Shown: positions 32,668 through 44,986, counted from the stretch's first letter. The stretch: 64,000 bases of DNA from Kappaphycus alvarezii (GCA_002205965.3 NADL03000483.1:186001-250000), one strand, 5' to 3'. Made by a program: numbers and translations. Notes: generated by a model from the sequence alone, not told the origin.

Positions 32668-33310
32668 ATGAGCGAATCGGGTGTTGCTCGCTGCTTCCAA
32701 CAGATACCCCAAAGTGCTCATAGAAATTCCAAGAAGATGTTAATGGGACAAAGGCTGAAGAAAAGTCTCATTGAAGCCCATTCTTGCCGATCCATTTTTC
32801 CAAGGACGACCACCGTGAGGTCAAGATTATTTTTCTCCGGTGAGCGTAAAATCATTCTATACCTCCCAGACGGGTTTTGTAACTACTGGAATGACCTATC
32901 CAATGAATCGCAACGACGGCACACTCATCATAGTGGGATGAATCGCTAATGGTTTGCGGGCCCTTTCTTTCTACGGTATATCATGGCTTGTTGTCCTGAG
33001 CGGCCGTCAGTAATCGGATCTTTGCGTAATTTTTGACGGGCGTTTAACTGCCGTTTGCATCTGAAATGTTTGCAATAGCAGAGCAGGTGAGCATTTCAGC
33101 AGGACAATGCACCCATCCATCCGTCCGCTTTTTCCCGTTAATGGCTCCATGGGCACTCTATCTGCACTTTTTATGGCCTGCCCGCTCGCCTGAGTTGAAT
33201 CTTAGTGAAAATATGTGGTGGTGGGTGGCGAGACAGCTGTACGGGCTGAATGCGTGATTTGCGGGATTCAGTTGATCCCAATCTCATCTTACACTTGTAT
33301 CCCAGAATCC
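32668..33310 (+). pseudogene. Tc1/mariner transposase pseudogene, copy 2
   Basis: LFFSGERKIILYLPDGFCNY then WNDLSNESQRR near 32825-32915 matches the family's VVFSDEKKF-x-x-x-GPDGF-x-YYWHDL block, with the first catalytic Asp replaced by Gly. SAGQCTHPS near 33095 is the decayed QQDNAPIH block. WPARSPELNLSENMWWWVAR near 33174-33233 matches DWPARSPDLNPIENxWG. Stop codons interrupt the rest. Its diagnostic blocks differ from those of copy 1, so these are two different families or subfamilies rather than one duplicated copy. Confidence 0.7.
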
Positions 33311-35523
<2,213 letters not shown>

Positions 35524-35676
35524 CTGTGGTAAACGTGCAGGGTGATGGATGGTGTTGAGAGTGGAATGTGTGGCCTTGTTGGAGACGTATCGTGCAGAAA
35601 GGACATAGATTGTAAATGAGAGTGTGTGACAATGGCGTAAAGTGTAGCGGCTTGTAGGAAAGGTGTGTAACAAGTG

Positions 35677-36321
35677 TCACAAAAACTCGAGTCTCACAAT
35701 GTCAATGGTCCCTCGGCGGTTTATACTGACGGCGCTGCCATTCGCCATCCCAAGCCCCAAATTGCGGGTCAGTAGCTCCTTGGTGTGCACCATGCGCGTG
35801 ATCATCGTGCTGCAAAGTATCCCCCGTTGCGACGGCGGAAGCGAGGCCGGGGCGGCACGCCACTCGACGGTAGCAGCGACAATACTGCCAATCACAAAAA
35901 AAAGAAACGGAACAAAACCGCGGTCATAGGCAGGAACGCCAATGTTGATGATGATAAAATCGGTAATTAAGGCGCAAAAAGCGGTTGCCAGTGCAATGAG
36001 AGCGACAGGAACGTGAGTGAGAGTGCCTAGGGCGGAAAAGAGGGCGGTCCATGCAGGAAGGGTTGGGGCACCTGTGACGGCGGAGATTAGACTGGTGGTG
36101 GCTAGAATGGAGAGGGAGGAGAGGCGGGGTGGGCCGGGGGAGTGGGCGTGGGCGTGGGCGTGGACGTGGGGCGGGAAACGAATGGTGCGAGGGCAGGTTG
36201 GAGGGGTTGAGGAGGGTGATGGAAGTAGGGAAGGGGATTGATGAAGGAGGGGATGGGAGGATTGGGTGAACGGGGAGTAGGGATCATTTCGGGTTGGATG
36301 AGGAAGATGGAGGGGTGCCAA
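35677..36321 (-). CDS. Possible multi-pass membrane protein, start unresolved
   Basis: Minus-strand frame of 214 codons. After a Pro/Ser-rich N-terminal part and a His-Ala run (HVHAHAHAHS) it has three hydrophobic segments (ILATTSLISAV; VPVALIALATAFCALITDFI; GFVPFLFFVIGSIVAATVEW), then a basic C-terminal tail ending IDIVRLEFL. There is no ATG before residue ~164, and a TAA closes the frame just upstream. An ATG in another frame at about 36288 (MIPTPRSPNPPIP) could serve if one indel or a small intron lies in the GGGCGT-rich stretch near 36150. It is convergent with ADH3. No family recognised. Either a real gene with an assembly error or intron, or a pseudogene. Confidence 0.4.
   Translation of the reverse strand: MAPLHLPHPTRNDPYSPFTQSSHPLLHQSPSLLPSPSSTPPTCPRTIRFPPHVHAHAHAHSPGPPRLSSLSILATTSLISAVTGAPTLPAWTALFSALGTLTHVPVALIALATAFCALITDFIIINIGVPAYDRGFVPFLFFVIGSIVAATVEWRAAPASLPPSQRGILCSTMITRMVHTKELLTRNLGLGMANGSAVSINRRGTIDIVRLEFL
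36137..36175 (+). repeat. GGGCGT hexamer tract
   Basis: GGGGGAGTGGGCGTGGGCGT and onward to GGGGCGGG. It encodes the His-Ala run of the minus-strand frame and is a plausible slippage or G-quadruplex site. Confidence 0.7.
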
Positions 36322-36539
36322 GCAAAGATTCGGGAGAGTGACAGTGGTACTTTAAATTTGTGGTGACTGTAGTTGGAGAGTGAGCGGTCACTGATTGCAT
36401 GGTGCCTTGCATTACAGTGGTGCTTCAATGTCAAGGCACTGGTGCGGAACCGTTTTCGACCCTCATTTCTGCACCTGGGAACGAGGTTCATGTTGGTACT
36501 GTAAGCAGATTGTTTTCCGGTGGTTCTGGCCCAGACAGT

Positions 36540-36790
36540 CTCATACAGAACGTACAATACTGTACATACAATATGTATCCCAGACCTTCTGGGGAATGGG
36601 ACTGTAATGCACTGTAAATGTGCATATTCTTTTCAGAGTGCAGTGGGTGCACTCTGTGCGGTGCAAACTGTGCACAGTTGTGCACTGCACAGTTCCCACT
36701 GTTTGCATAGTGCGATCACGCGGGCATTCTTTTTTGGGTCCAGTCGGTGCACAGTAGATACAGTGCTGTAAAAAGCCCAACGGGTGCACT
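36540..36790. repeat. TGCACTGT / TACTGTAC repeat cluster
   Basis: Dense overlapping short palindromes: ATACTGTACATAC near 36549, then many GTGCAC, TGTGCACAGT and CACTGCACAGT units between 36605 and 36770. It lies upstream of the minus-strand membrane-protein frame and about 590-840 bp upstream of DPM1. Related in style to the TACAGTACTGTA clusters. Confidence 0.6.
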
Positions 36791-37376
36791 AGCACAGACT
36801 GCGCCACCGCTGTGCCCATTATTGCCAACATTTTTATCGCGACGATATGCAAAGCATCGCTCTGGGAGATAACTCTTTGGGCAAGCAAGCATAGGGTGGG
36901 GTCCTGCCGCAAGTGCCTTTGGCCCTCTCTATTCATCACCAACTCCCCCATCGAAGCATTAAGTCACCACTGCCCGTCATTGCAATCCGCAATATTCTTG
37001 AGCCGTTGGCCACTCTCCTCTAGCTGACAATACTTTAAAAAATCCTCAAACTCAATTCACGCCTAATCCCTTCCCACCCTGAACTGCAGCTTTGCAAATG
37101 CCCGTTCACAATTTACTCTTAAATAACTTTCGTAGAGTCAGTCAGCCACTAACTCTTTAAAAATAAATCCTTCATGACCCGCAGTCTAAAGCGCGACAGT
37201 CAGAGACACTGCACTCGTTTAAACATTTTCTAATTGCTTTCCAACTTGAAACCATAACCTCAATACAAACTCTTAAAACTTCTCCTCCCCTACCCTTCCC
37301 CCTACTCTACTTTCTCCCCACCTCTCCCTCCACCTTCAAACTTTATATCCTCCTGCACTTTATCCACCCACTCACC
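36791..37376 (+). other. 5' flank of DPM1
   Basis: No gene. From about 37220 to the start codon the plus strand is strongly pyrimidine-rich (CTCCCC and CTTCCC runs), with TTTATAT near 37342. Probable promoter and 5' UTR. Confidence 0.4.
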
Positions 37377-38107
37377 ATGCACAACAAATCAACATCCTCT
37401 TCAAAGTACTCGGTCCTGCTCCCTACGTACAACGAACGTGAAAACCTTCCGTACATGATCTTCTTTCTCGACCAAGCATTCACCACCATCAAAGCCCACT
37501 ACGAAATCATCATCATCGACGACGCCTCCCCGACGGCACCATGGTCGTAGCAAAAGCTCTTCAACAACACTTTGGCCACAATAAGATCATTCTTGCCCCT
37601 CGCTCGGGAAAGTTAGGACTAGGTTCTGCCTATACCCATGGCATCAAACATGCCACGGGAGATTTCGTAATCATTCTTGATGCTGACTTGTCCCATCATC
37701 CCAAATTCATTCCTCTTTTTATACAAAAGCAAGCCCAAACAGCCTGCGATATCGTCACGGGCACCAGGTACATTCAACAGGGCGGCGTTCATGGCTGGAC
37801 CCTCAGGAGAAAACTCGTTTCAAGAGTTGCCAACTATCTCGCACAAGTCCTCCTCAGACCCGGCGTTTCTGATCTCACCGGTAGCTTTCGATTGTATAAA
37901 ACAAACGTATTTGAAAATATCATGAAGCAAATGGAGGCCACTGGGTATGTCTTTCAGATGGAAATAATCGTTCGCGCGAGGAAAATGGGTTACACTGTTG
38001 AGCAGGTACCCATAACATTTGTAGATAGATTGTTTGGACAGTCTAAAATGGGCACCCATGAAATCGCCAATTACCTCGCTCAACTTTGGAAGCTCATGTG
38101 GCTTTAA
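37377..38107 (+). CDS. DPM1: Dolichol-phosphate mannosyltransferase catalytic subunit, with one-base frameshift
   Basis: A GT-A fold glycosyltransferase (GT2) that makes dolichol-P-mannose from GDP-mannose at the ER for N-glycan, GPI and O-mannose synthesis. From ATG 37377 (context CACCATGC), VLLPTYNERENLP and YEIIIIDDASP are read for 52 codons. The frame then ends in a TAG at 37548-37550. From 37529 another frame continues without break (GKLGLGSAYTHG, FVIILDADLSHHPKFI, LRPGVSDLTGSFRLYK, GYVFQMEIIVRARK) to 38107. One base is missing in the C-run at 37528-37531, where homologues read S-P-D-G-T. Total length would be about 243 residues, as in DPM1 proteins. There is no C-terminal membrane segment, so it is the human-type form needing DPM2/DPM3 partners. 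Everything else is intact, so an assembly error in a C-run is more likely than a dead gene. Confidence 0.88.
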
Positions 38108-38905
38108 ATCTTGCCCGCCGTACCGCCCATTTCTTCTGTGCTATTCATGCTGCTTTCAGATGCAAGAGATTAATAATTCTAATTTATAACTGTTCACGCC
38201 CTCTGCAACATGTGCCCCGGGTTTTTACTGTTACACCAAACAACAACATGTTCTTCCGCAAGCGTCGTACACACATCTCCTAAGAAAATAGTCTACACTC
38301 GAGTGGGAGGGAAAGCAGGAGACCGTAACATCAGGAAAATAGATTTGGAGAGCGCCCTGACATTTTTTTTGTATTTGTATTGGTTACCAGAGAGGATCAA
38401 TGGCAGTTGCTGACCGCTCAGTTTTCAGAATTCCTTAGGGTACGAACTATGGCAAAACGACATTGTGCATTCCAAAACTCAGACCCTCACTAAACAGACC
38501 TCTCCGACTAACCCCATTAGAGGAATTGAGCCACTAGACGCGCGGTGCTATCATGCACAACACTCTGAGGAGACTCTTGCCCTGAGACACAACCACGGGC
38601 TTGCAACGTTGGTGACGAGGAGAACGGGGCGTTCCGCCAGCTCCCTGCGTATTCTCAAGAGTCTCAATTTAAAGCTGGGGCTCAAAGGCTATGGCATGCG
38701 AATAATTTACCATCCGCAATGCATGTAATATGGACCTTACGAAACTTGCTTTATCTCTCGACACACACTATCTATCTACGGTATCTCTCCAAAAGTTGTC
38801 TGTCCAGAATACGGTAGATGACCAAAGAAAAAGGTTAACTCTCCGCTTCTTTGTTATAACAAGAGACCATGCTCAAGATGACCAAGCCTGCTAGAGTACC
38901 ACTGC
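38108..38905. other. Intergenic, no recognisable gene
   Basis: Between convergent DPM1 and MnmG. An 87-codon plus-strand frame (38465-38728) has no recognisable motif. Confidence 0.5.
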
Positions 38906-41029
38906 TCACCTATCTTGCCTCTTTCCAGCTGACCGCCCTTTCACTCGTTCAAGATATACATTCAACACAGCGATGTCCGCTGGATTCACCCCACCTATCC
39001 TTGAGGCCTGCCCAACAGTTTCCGGACGCAATTTCGACAATTTTTCGCGAGCCTCGCTTCGTAATCCGCTGACATCGCTGTAATCTAAACTCGGATCAAT
39101 CTGCCTGCCCAAACTCTTTCGAGTTTTCTCCACTTCCTCACGTTGACGCTTGATGTATCCTTCGTACTTCAACTCAGTTTCCACACGCTCCCGTTCAAAA
39201 CCGTTTGCAAGAAGACCACCTAAGCCAGCTTCCTCCAGGCTCCGGTAGTGGACACCTGGCTGTCGTAAAATTTCTGCCAGCGATGAACTTTGATGTATAA
39301 TAGCCTTCGAATTTCGCGTCAAGCATTTCGCCTTCTCGCTCATGTCCGTAATCCTTGTGCTCCTCAGACGACCGATTTCTTCCTTGAGACGAGCGACTTT
39401 AGAGTTGAAAAGGTCCCATCGGTGATCATCAATCATTCCAAGGGATCTAGCCAGTGGCGTCATCCTTCCATCCGCGTTGTCCGCCCGTAGCATCAGTCTA
39501 TATTCGGAGCGCGAGGTTAATACTCGATAAGGCTCTAGAAGTTCTTTTGTGCAGAGGTCATCAATCATCGTTCCGATAAATGAGCTCTCCCGTGAAAGAG
39601 ACACCATATCCTCTCCCAGTGCCTTACGTGACGCATTTATCCCTGCAATGAGTCCTTGAGCCGCAGCCTCCTCGTAGCCAGTAGTACCGCAAACTTGACC
39701 TGCCAAGAACAATCCGTCACATTTCTTACTCATCATGGTTGTGTTCAGCTGCGTTGCAGGGATGTAGTCATAATCGACGGAATATGCTGGCCTAATCATT
39801 TTCGCGTTCTCTAGCCCTCGAATAGTTCGCATCACAGCAAGTTGCACGTCCTCGGGGAGACCAGTACTGAAGCCCTGAATGTACAATTCTGGGAGCGATC
39901 TTCCCTCTGGTTCAATGAAAATCTGGTGCGAAGCACGCTCTGCAAAACGCACGATCTTATCCTCGATACTAGGACAATAGCGGGGGCCTGTAGAGTCCAT
40001 AAATCCTCCATACTTTGGAGTTTTGTGCAAATTCTCGCGAATCAACTTGTGCGTTTCTTCCGTTGTTCTGGTCAGATAACAAGGCAGAGTTTCGCGAGGG
40101 TGCCATTCGGAGGGATCGAAACTAAACCAATGATCGTCAATGTCGGAGCCCTGAACTTCCATCACAGAATAATCCACAGAACGCGAATCAACGCGCGGGG
40201 GTGTACCCGTCTTGAGGCGACCAGTTTCAAAGCCAAGGTGTCGTAACGTGTCTGTGAGACCGAACGACGGCAGTTCACCTGCACGACCAGCCGGCATGGA
40301 CCTCGCACCGACCCATATAGTGCCTCCAAGAAACGTGCCTGTAGTAAGAATGACGGTTCTAGCTCTAAACGCAGAACCAAAGTATGTAGTAACTCCGACG
40401 ACCTCGTCATTCTTTCCAACAACCAGATCATACGCCATACCTTCTCTAATATCCAAATTCCCATCTGCCTGCATGGAGCGCTCATTCAAGACGTTTGTCA
40501 TTTGTTGAGAGTACTCACGCTTATCCGTCTGTGCACGAAGAGCCCAAACAGCGGGCCCCTTGGAGCGATTGAGCACGCGACGCTGCAGGTATGTACGATC
40601 TGCAAGTCTCCCAATCCAGCCGCCCATGGCATCAACCTCGTGGACGAGGGTTGACTTTGCCGGTCCGCCGACGGCAGGATTGCAGGGTTGCCACGCGATC
40701 TTGTCCAAGTTTAAGGTTAGCAAAAGAGTGCGCGCCCCTCGAAATGAGGATGCGAGCGCAGCCTCGCAACCGGCGTGCCCTGCGCCGACAACAACGACGT
40801 CGTACTGTTGGTCGTCCCAATGGATATCTGCAGATTTTGCGTCGGTGACGTGAAGCATGGACGGAGAGCAGGGCCGGTCATGATGCTGTGATTGTGGTAA
40901 ATTTGGATAGGCTTTTGAAGTTTTTCGTCTTCTGGGATTGATTGGGGTGAACCTACTCTGTTGAAGTTGATGGCTTGATGTGTGGCGAGGTCGAGGGATA
41001 GTTGGAAGTGAGGGAGCAAATGCTGTCAT
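38906..41029 (-). CDS. mnmG: tRNA uridine 5-carboxymethylaminomethyl modification enzyme MnmG/GidA, organellar
   Basis: 707 residues; bacterial and plastid-type homologues have about 630, and the extra ~70 lie at the N-terminus (Ser/Pro/Arg/Gln-rich, no acidic residues in the first 50), consistent with an organelle transit peptide. FAD-binding [13 protein letters not shown] is at about 79-91, followed by the family signature [19 protein letters not shown] (109-127). [19 protein letters not shown] and the C-terminal helical domain ending [16 protein letters not shown] match bacterial GidA. With MnmE it modifies wobble uridine 34 of certain tRNAs, using FAD, NADH and methylene-tetrahydrofolate. 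ATG at 41029-41027 in the context ACCATGAC. Intronless. The next gene upstream on the same strand is the rRNA dimethylase at 41735-42787, about 700 bp away. Confidence 0.93.
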   Translation of the reverse strand: MTAFAPSLPTIPRPRHTSSHQLQQSRFTPINPRRRKTSKAYPNLPQSQHHDRPCSPSMLHVTDAKSADIHWDDQQYDVVVVGAGHAGCEAALASSFRGARTLLLTLNLDKIAWQPCNPAVGGPAKSTLVHEVDAMGGWIGRLADRTYLQRRVLNRSKGPAVWALRAQTDKREYSQQMTNVLNERSMQADGNLDIREGMAYDLVVGKNDEVVGVTTYFGSAFRARTVILTTGTFLGGTIWVGARSMPAGRAGELPSFGLTDTLRHLGFETGRLKTGTPPRVDSRSVDYSVMEVQGSDIDDHWFSFDPSEWHPRETLPCYLTRTTEETHKLIRENLHKTPKYGGFMDSTGPRYCPSIEDKIVRFAERASHQIFIEPEGRSLPELYIQGFSTGLPEDVQLAVMRTIRGLENAKMIRPAYSVDYDYIPATQLNTTMMSKKCDGLFLAGQVCGTTGYEEAAAQGLIAGINASRKALGEDMVSLSRESSFIGTMIDDLCTKELLEPYRVLTSRSEYRLMLRADNADGRMTPLARSLGMIDDHRWDLFNSKVARLKEEIGRLRSTRITDMSEKAKCLTRNSKAIIHQSSSLAEILRQPGVHYRSLEEAGLGGLLANGFERERVETELKYEGYIKRQREEVEKTRKSLGRQIDPSLDYSDVSGLRSEAREKLSKLRPETVGQASRIGGVNPADIAVLNVYLERVKGRSAGKRQDR

Positions 41030-41173
41030 GGTCTGCTCTCCCTCTGTGTAGAAAAGGATGGTGAGGTAGCTTGAGTTGCATGTAACGGCCGCCTTTCAAA
41101 CATGTAACCCGGAGCGAGTTTTGATCCTTGGGAATCGTCAGAGATCAAGTGTCTTCCAGTACTTGAGATCAAC

Positions 41174-41300
41174 TGTACTGTCCGTCCGTGGATGCCGAGG
41201 GTGTACAGTACAGTACAGTACTGTAAAGTACTGTAATGTTGTGTTCATTACAGTTTTACTGTACATACCAACTCTACAGTACTGTACAGCATATTGCAAT
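41174..41300. repeat. TACAGTACTGTA palindrome cluster upstream of MnmG
   Basis: Perfect 12-nt palindromes TACAGTACTGTA at 41214-41225 and 41275-41286, with further ACTGTACTG, GTACAGTACAGTAC and TTTTACTGTACA units. It lies about 145-270 bp upstream of the MnmG start codon (minus strand). Confidence 0.75.
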
Positions 41301-41734
41301 GCAAATTAAAAATCTTGAACAACGCTCAACTCCCGCCGCACAAACACGTAGAGCTTCGATCGCGCCATCCAGACAAGTTCGCGTCTGATCACCGCTGCTC
41401 CCGATTGCATGACTATGCGCTCGACAGCCTTTTCGCCCTGACGCAATGACCGCTATTCACATTAGATGAAGACATCGATGAAGATCTTGCAACCTGCGCG
41501 TGTGAGATGCGATGTGCCGTGCGGAAGCATCTCTCGGAGCACCTCCAACACCATTGCGCCGTCCACCATGTTCCATTTATTAGAACGGAGGCTGGATCAT
41601 GGTAGAATGTCAATCCAAAGAAATCCGCGGCCCAGTGACAGTGTCGGCAGCATTCAATGCCCCTCTCCCCACATGAAGTGATTCAAAGAAAGCCTCAGGG
41701 TATACCGCAGTAGTTTACTTTGCTGCGTATTTGC
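41301..41734. other. Intergenic between MnmG and KsgA
   Basis: No recognisable gene; short frames only. Serves as 3' flank of the KsgA gene and distal 5' flank of MnmG. Confidence 0.5.
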
Positions 41735-42787
41735 CTACCGCCATACTGGAGTGGGGCGCTCCAGAGTAGATACCATTTGGGGATTTACGAGGTCTTTCGC
41801 AAACAGAAATTTGGTCATTTCAACAAACTGCTCGGGCGGCAGTTCCTCCGCGCGTTTGTCGGCCCACCTGTCCGGAAGGCCGACATTGTTTTCTTCACAT
41901 AACTTTCGCAGAGAATTGCGCAATACCTTCCTCCGCTGATTGAAAGCGCATCGTACCACTTTTCGTAATGACTTTGTCAGAGTGGTATTTCGAACATCTA
42001 GGCAGGGATCTGCCTTGAACTCGAATGCAACCATTGCTGATGTCACGTCTGGTTTGGGATAGAAAACTGAATTGGGAACGGTAAACAGAATTCGAGGCTT
42101 TGAGTAAAGCTGTCCAACTACTGAAAGAATCCCGTACGCTTTTGTCCTGGTCTTGGCAGTAATTCTCTCGGCTACCTCCTTTTGCATCATCACCACAGCC
42201 ATTCCTATCGTCCCGTTGGGAGCCTCCAGCAGCGAAAACAGTATCTGAGACACAATGTTGTAAGGCAAGTTGCCGATGACCGCCAATGGCCTCCCTACCT
42301 CACAACTCAGGCTTGTCCAATCCACATCAAGCACATCTCCATGACGAACGTCAAGCCCCGGAAAGTTCTCTTGCAGATACTCCACAGCCCGCCTGTCAAT
42401 TTCCACAGCCAGCATCTCCGGGTGTCGCTCAAAAAGACCCACGGTCAGGGCCCCTAATCCAGGGCCCACTTCAACCACATGCGCATCTGGGCACAAATTT
42501 TCCAACCCTTCATCAAAGGCATTCACTATGCGACTCACCATGTTTGCGTCTCGCAAAAAGTTTTGGCCCAGACTTTGCTTCGGTCGCAGCCCTCGCTGGT
42601 CTCGAGGTTGCTCGCGCCCATTCTCAGAACTGTGCAATGCCGCGGCAGCGTAAGCTGACCGAATTCTAGTGCCTCTTCCACGTGATGTACAGAATTGCGA
42701 CCGCGCCGCGGAACTCCAAAGCCTTAATGAGGAGCCTAGCAATAAACTGGAGCTGTTTTGGAAGGCCGCCTTGCAGCATGCCCCCAT
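41735..42787 (-). CDS. Organellar rRNA adenine dimethyltransferase (KsgA/PFC1 type)
   Basis: 350 residues; bacterial KsgA has about 270, and the first ~68 residues (Ser/Arg/Ala-rich, almost no acidic residues before 55) look like a transit peptide. Motifs: KQSLGQNFLRD (70-80), SAM-binding EVGPGLGALT (106-115), acidic AVEID (127-131), GDVLDVDW (150-157) and the catalytic NLPYNIVSQ (173-181). The C-terminal CAFNQRRKVLRNSL is typical of KsgA/PFC1. The enzyme dimethylates two adjacent adenines in the 3' terminal hairpin of small-subunit rRNA; plastid location is likely, mitochondrial possible. ATG at 42787-42785. Intronless. Palindrome cluster 190-260 bp upstream. Same orientation as MnmG downstream. 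Confidence 0.93.
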   Translation of the reverse strand: MGACCKAAFQNSSSLLLGSSLRLWSSAARSQFCTSRGRGTRIRSAYAAAALHSSENGREQPRDQRGLRPKQSLGQNFLRDANMVSRIVNAFDEGLENLCPDAHVVEVGPGLGALTVGLFERHPEMLAVEIDRRAVEYLQENFPGLDVRHGDVLDVDWTSLSCEVGRPLAVIGNLPYNIVSQILFSLLEAPNGTIGMAVVMMQKEVAERITAKTRTKAYGILSVVGQLYSKPRILFTVPNSVFYPKPDVTSAMVAFEFKADPCLDVRNTTLTKSLRKVVRCAFNQRRKVLRNSLRKLCEENNVGLPDRWADKRAEELPPEQFVEMTKFLFAKDLVNPQMVSTLERPTPVWR

Positions 42788-42974
42788 GGCCGGATCCCGT
42801 CTCGCAGTGATCTGTACGAAATCTCACCACCTCTGTCGATACTTGCCTCGCCCGTTGGGATCCACTGACTGCTTATCCTCAAATTGAGTGTGTGAGGAGG
42901 GATTCTGGCTGCAAAGAAATGTTGTGCCGACCAGAATTGGAGGGATGTTGACGGGGAGGTCACTACATGTCACA

Positions 42975-43045
42975 GGCCAATTACAGTATTGTATGTAGTG
43001 TAATCAGATAGGATGAACATTTACTGTAATGTCGTATACAGTACT
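42975..43045. repeat. TACAGTA-type palindrome cluster upstream of KsgA gene
   Basis: ATTACAGTATTGTATGTAGT at about 42981 and TTTACTGTAATGTCGTATAC then AGTACTC up to 43043. Weaker than the other clusters but at a comparable distance (about 190-260 bp) from the start codon. Confidence 0.5.
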
Positions 43046-44033
43046 CTTGTCCAGGCGGATATTGCAAAACTGGGATTTTCCCGCTTACGGCAGCAGTTCA
43101 TTCTCTTGACGAGGAAAAACGAGAGAAAGTTAAGACCACATAAAATGGATTTTGACTTTGACAATAGCGGATTTCGAGGTCAGTTTGGCGATTATTGACG
43201 CCATCGCTTCCGCTTGAGGGAACGCGTTTCCGCACTAAGTTCATCCTTGAATGTTTTCATCAGGTGCCCCTGCAAATACTCACCCTGCAACCTTAATAGG
43301 AATGATCATACATCTATGCATAAACAGATGTTGAACCTCAACTTCCCTTGAAATTTCCTGTAAAAAAGCGATAATCATTGACCATAGACGAGACGATTCG
43401 TGCCAAATTTTCATTGATAGCAACTGAATGCAAAAGTAGCCTCAGAAACAATAGCAGTCCAGAAAGACTGCCAGACAAAGAGACTGTAAAGAAAATTGAT
43501 AACGTTTACAGAAGCAGCTCTCCTCCGTGGCTAACCCTTGATACAGGATACAAGTGAAAATGGCTTTCGCATCATTGCTCATTAGCCTACTCATCCTGGG
43601 CATCTTTAGGCAACTTGCGAAATGAATACCCGTAGCTTTACGTATTAATTCTACCCTCTTTCAAGAACACTACCCCTCCCTCACTGCCTGCCTATGATTT
43701 TGGGCTCACTGAAATAAGTGGCACGAGAAATTAGCGGGGAGAAATCCTGTCGGGGTAGCGTCACTCATGCTCACGACCATGAGAAGAGCGTTGAGACGGT
43801 TGTCCGAATCCATCTATGCCATTCTTGTATATGCCAGTAACATGTAAAGCTCTGAGCGATCGTGCGCCAAAAGGTCACCTTATCTTGCCAGTGTCCATTT
43901 ATAACACTGCTAACGAGGTACATTCGACAAAGTGAGGGTGCAGGCCATTTTCAGATCGACTAAAAACTGTAACCCGCTATTGTTCACTTATTCCTACTAC
44001 AGAAATTCTCCTTCTATCTATTTACAGCCCTTA
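43046..44033. other. Intergenic, no recognisable gene
   Basis: About 1 kb between the divergent upstream region of KsgA and the 3' end of the malectin-type gene. Only short unconvincing frames. Confidence 0.5.
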
Positions 44034-44786
44034 TTAGAGGGCACCAGTGTAGGTGCAGTTGATGCCTGAAAGGAAGGCGTCTCCAAGCACTGGGGTCTCG
44101 CGAAGCACAAGAGTAGTTGACACAGAAATGTCAGTGAAAGTCCTCGTGTAGCCAGTAAACTCGGCTCCACCAAGCTCGACCATGACATCAAATTCTGCCT
44201 CCTTGATATCGAGGGGAGCACCATCACCGCTGATTTGAACCCTGAAAGTGCGGTTCGGCTCCTCAGTAAAGAACTGATCATAAGTTTCGGCGTAGTGAAG
44301 GGTACAGTCATAAATGCCGGCAGTGTCGAATGCGAAATCATAGCCCCAGGTAGAACCGACCAAGCCATAGCGGTGAGACTTGTAGATGTCAGCAATTGCT
44401 GGGTCAGCCACAATTTCGGCGTTTTCGATTTCGAAATGAGCAGTCTCGCCAATGATCCAGTCAACAGGGTCAGCTTCGAATTTTCCGACAGCATCACCAC
44501 CAATGTTGTAGGCAACCTCCACCATTTCTCCAGTCGCAGTCTCAGCCTCAGCCTCAGCGGAAGCCTCAGGCTCTGCCATTACTGCAGGAAGCATTTCTGG
44601 TTCCGGCTCCGCAGGAGCCGGGGCCGCAGCGGCTGTATCAGTCGAAACAGTAGCGGGAGCAGCTGCTGCCGTCGCAAAGACGAAGCCTGCCTGGCGGGAG
44701 GCCGATTGAATCTTAGTAGGAGCAGCTGTGGAAGAAAGGAAAAAGGACGCGATAGTTACGACAGCAATGAAGAGCTTAGAATTCAT
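44034..44786 (-). CDS. Secreted malectin-domain protein
   Basis: 250 residues. Residues 1-21 form a clear signal peptide (MNSKLFIAVVTIASFFLSSTAA, cleavage near 21-22). Residues about 37-87 are a low-complexity Ala/Pro/Glu linker (APAPAEPEPE, EASAEAEAETATGEM). From about 88 the pattern fits a malectin fold: NIGGDAVGKFEAD, YKSHRYG, then YDCTLHYAETYDQFF (family: Y-x-V-x-L-H-F-A-E), RTFRVQISGDGAPL and EAEFDVMVELGG, ending GINCTYTGAL. Malectin domains bind di-glucosylated or other glucans; here the protein is probably extracellular or in the ER. Two N-glycosylation sequons (NRT, NCT) and two Cys in the domain could form a disulfide. No transmembrane segment or kinase domain. A TATA box lies 128 bp upstream. 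Domain call is from pattern recognition. Confidence 0.72.
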   Translation of the reverse strand: MNSKLFIAVVTIASFFLSSTAAPTKIQSASRQAGFVFATAAAAPATVSTDTAAAAPAPAEPEPEMLPAVMAEPEASAEAEAETATGEMVEVAYNIGGDAVGKFEADPVDWIIGETAHFEIENAEIVADPAIADIYKSHRYGLVGSTWGYDFAFDTAGIYDCTLHYAETYDQFFTEEPNRTFRVQISGDGAPLDIKEAEFDVMVELGGAEFTGYTRTFTDISVSTTLVLRETPVLGDAFLSGINCTYTGAL

Positions 44787-44913
44787 TTTGCGGTTAGCGT
44801 TCCAAATAATGAGTTTTGTTCTTGACGTTGGTAAAGTGAATGGTAGTTGGCAGTGTTTTGTATCGCTTGTTGTTGGGTTGGCTACCTAAGCGAGGGCAAT
44901 CTTCATGCAGTCC

Positions 44914-44920
44914 TTTTATA
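44914..44920 (-). promoter_or_regulatory. TATA box of malectin-type gene
   Basis: TATAAAA on the minus strand, followed by GGAC, 128 bp upstream of the start codon. No other TATA-like site is nearer. Confidence 0.5.
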
Positions 44921-44986
44921 AGAGAATGTGAGCAAACTCTGCAAGGCCAGCAGTATTAGTAACGGGTAGAAATTAAGGCATTGTTT

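Noticed and set aside
40632..40853. Several frames of 62-100 codons within MnmG
   Set aside because: Shadows of the MnmG FAD-binding region.
44235..44825. 196-codon plus-strand frame
   Set aside because: Antisense to the malectin-type gene, which has a signal peptide, domain motifs and a TATA box.
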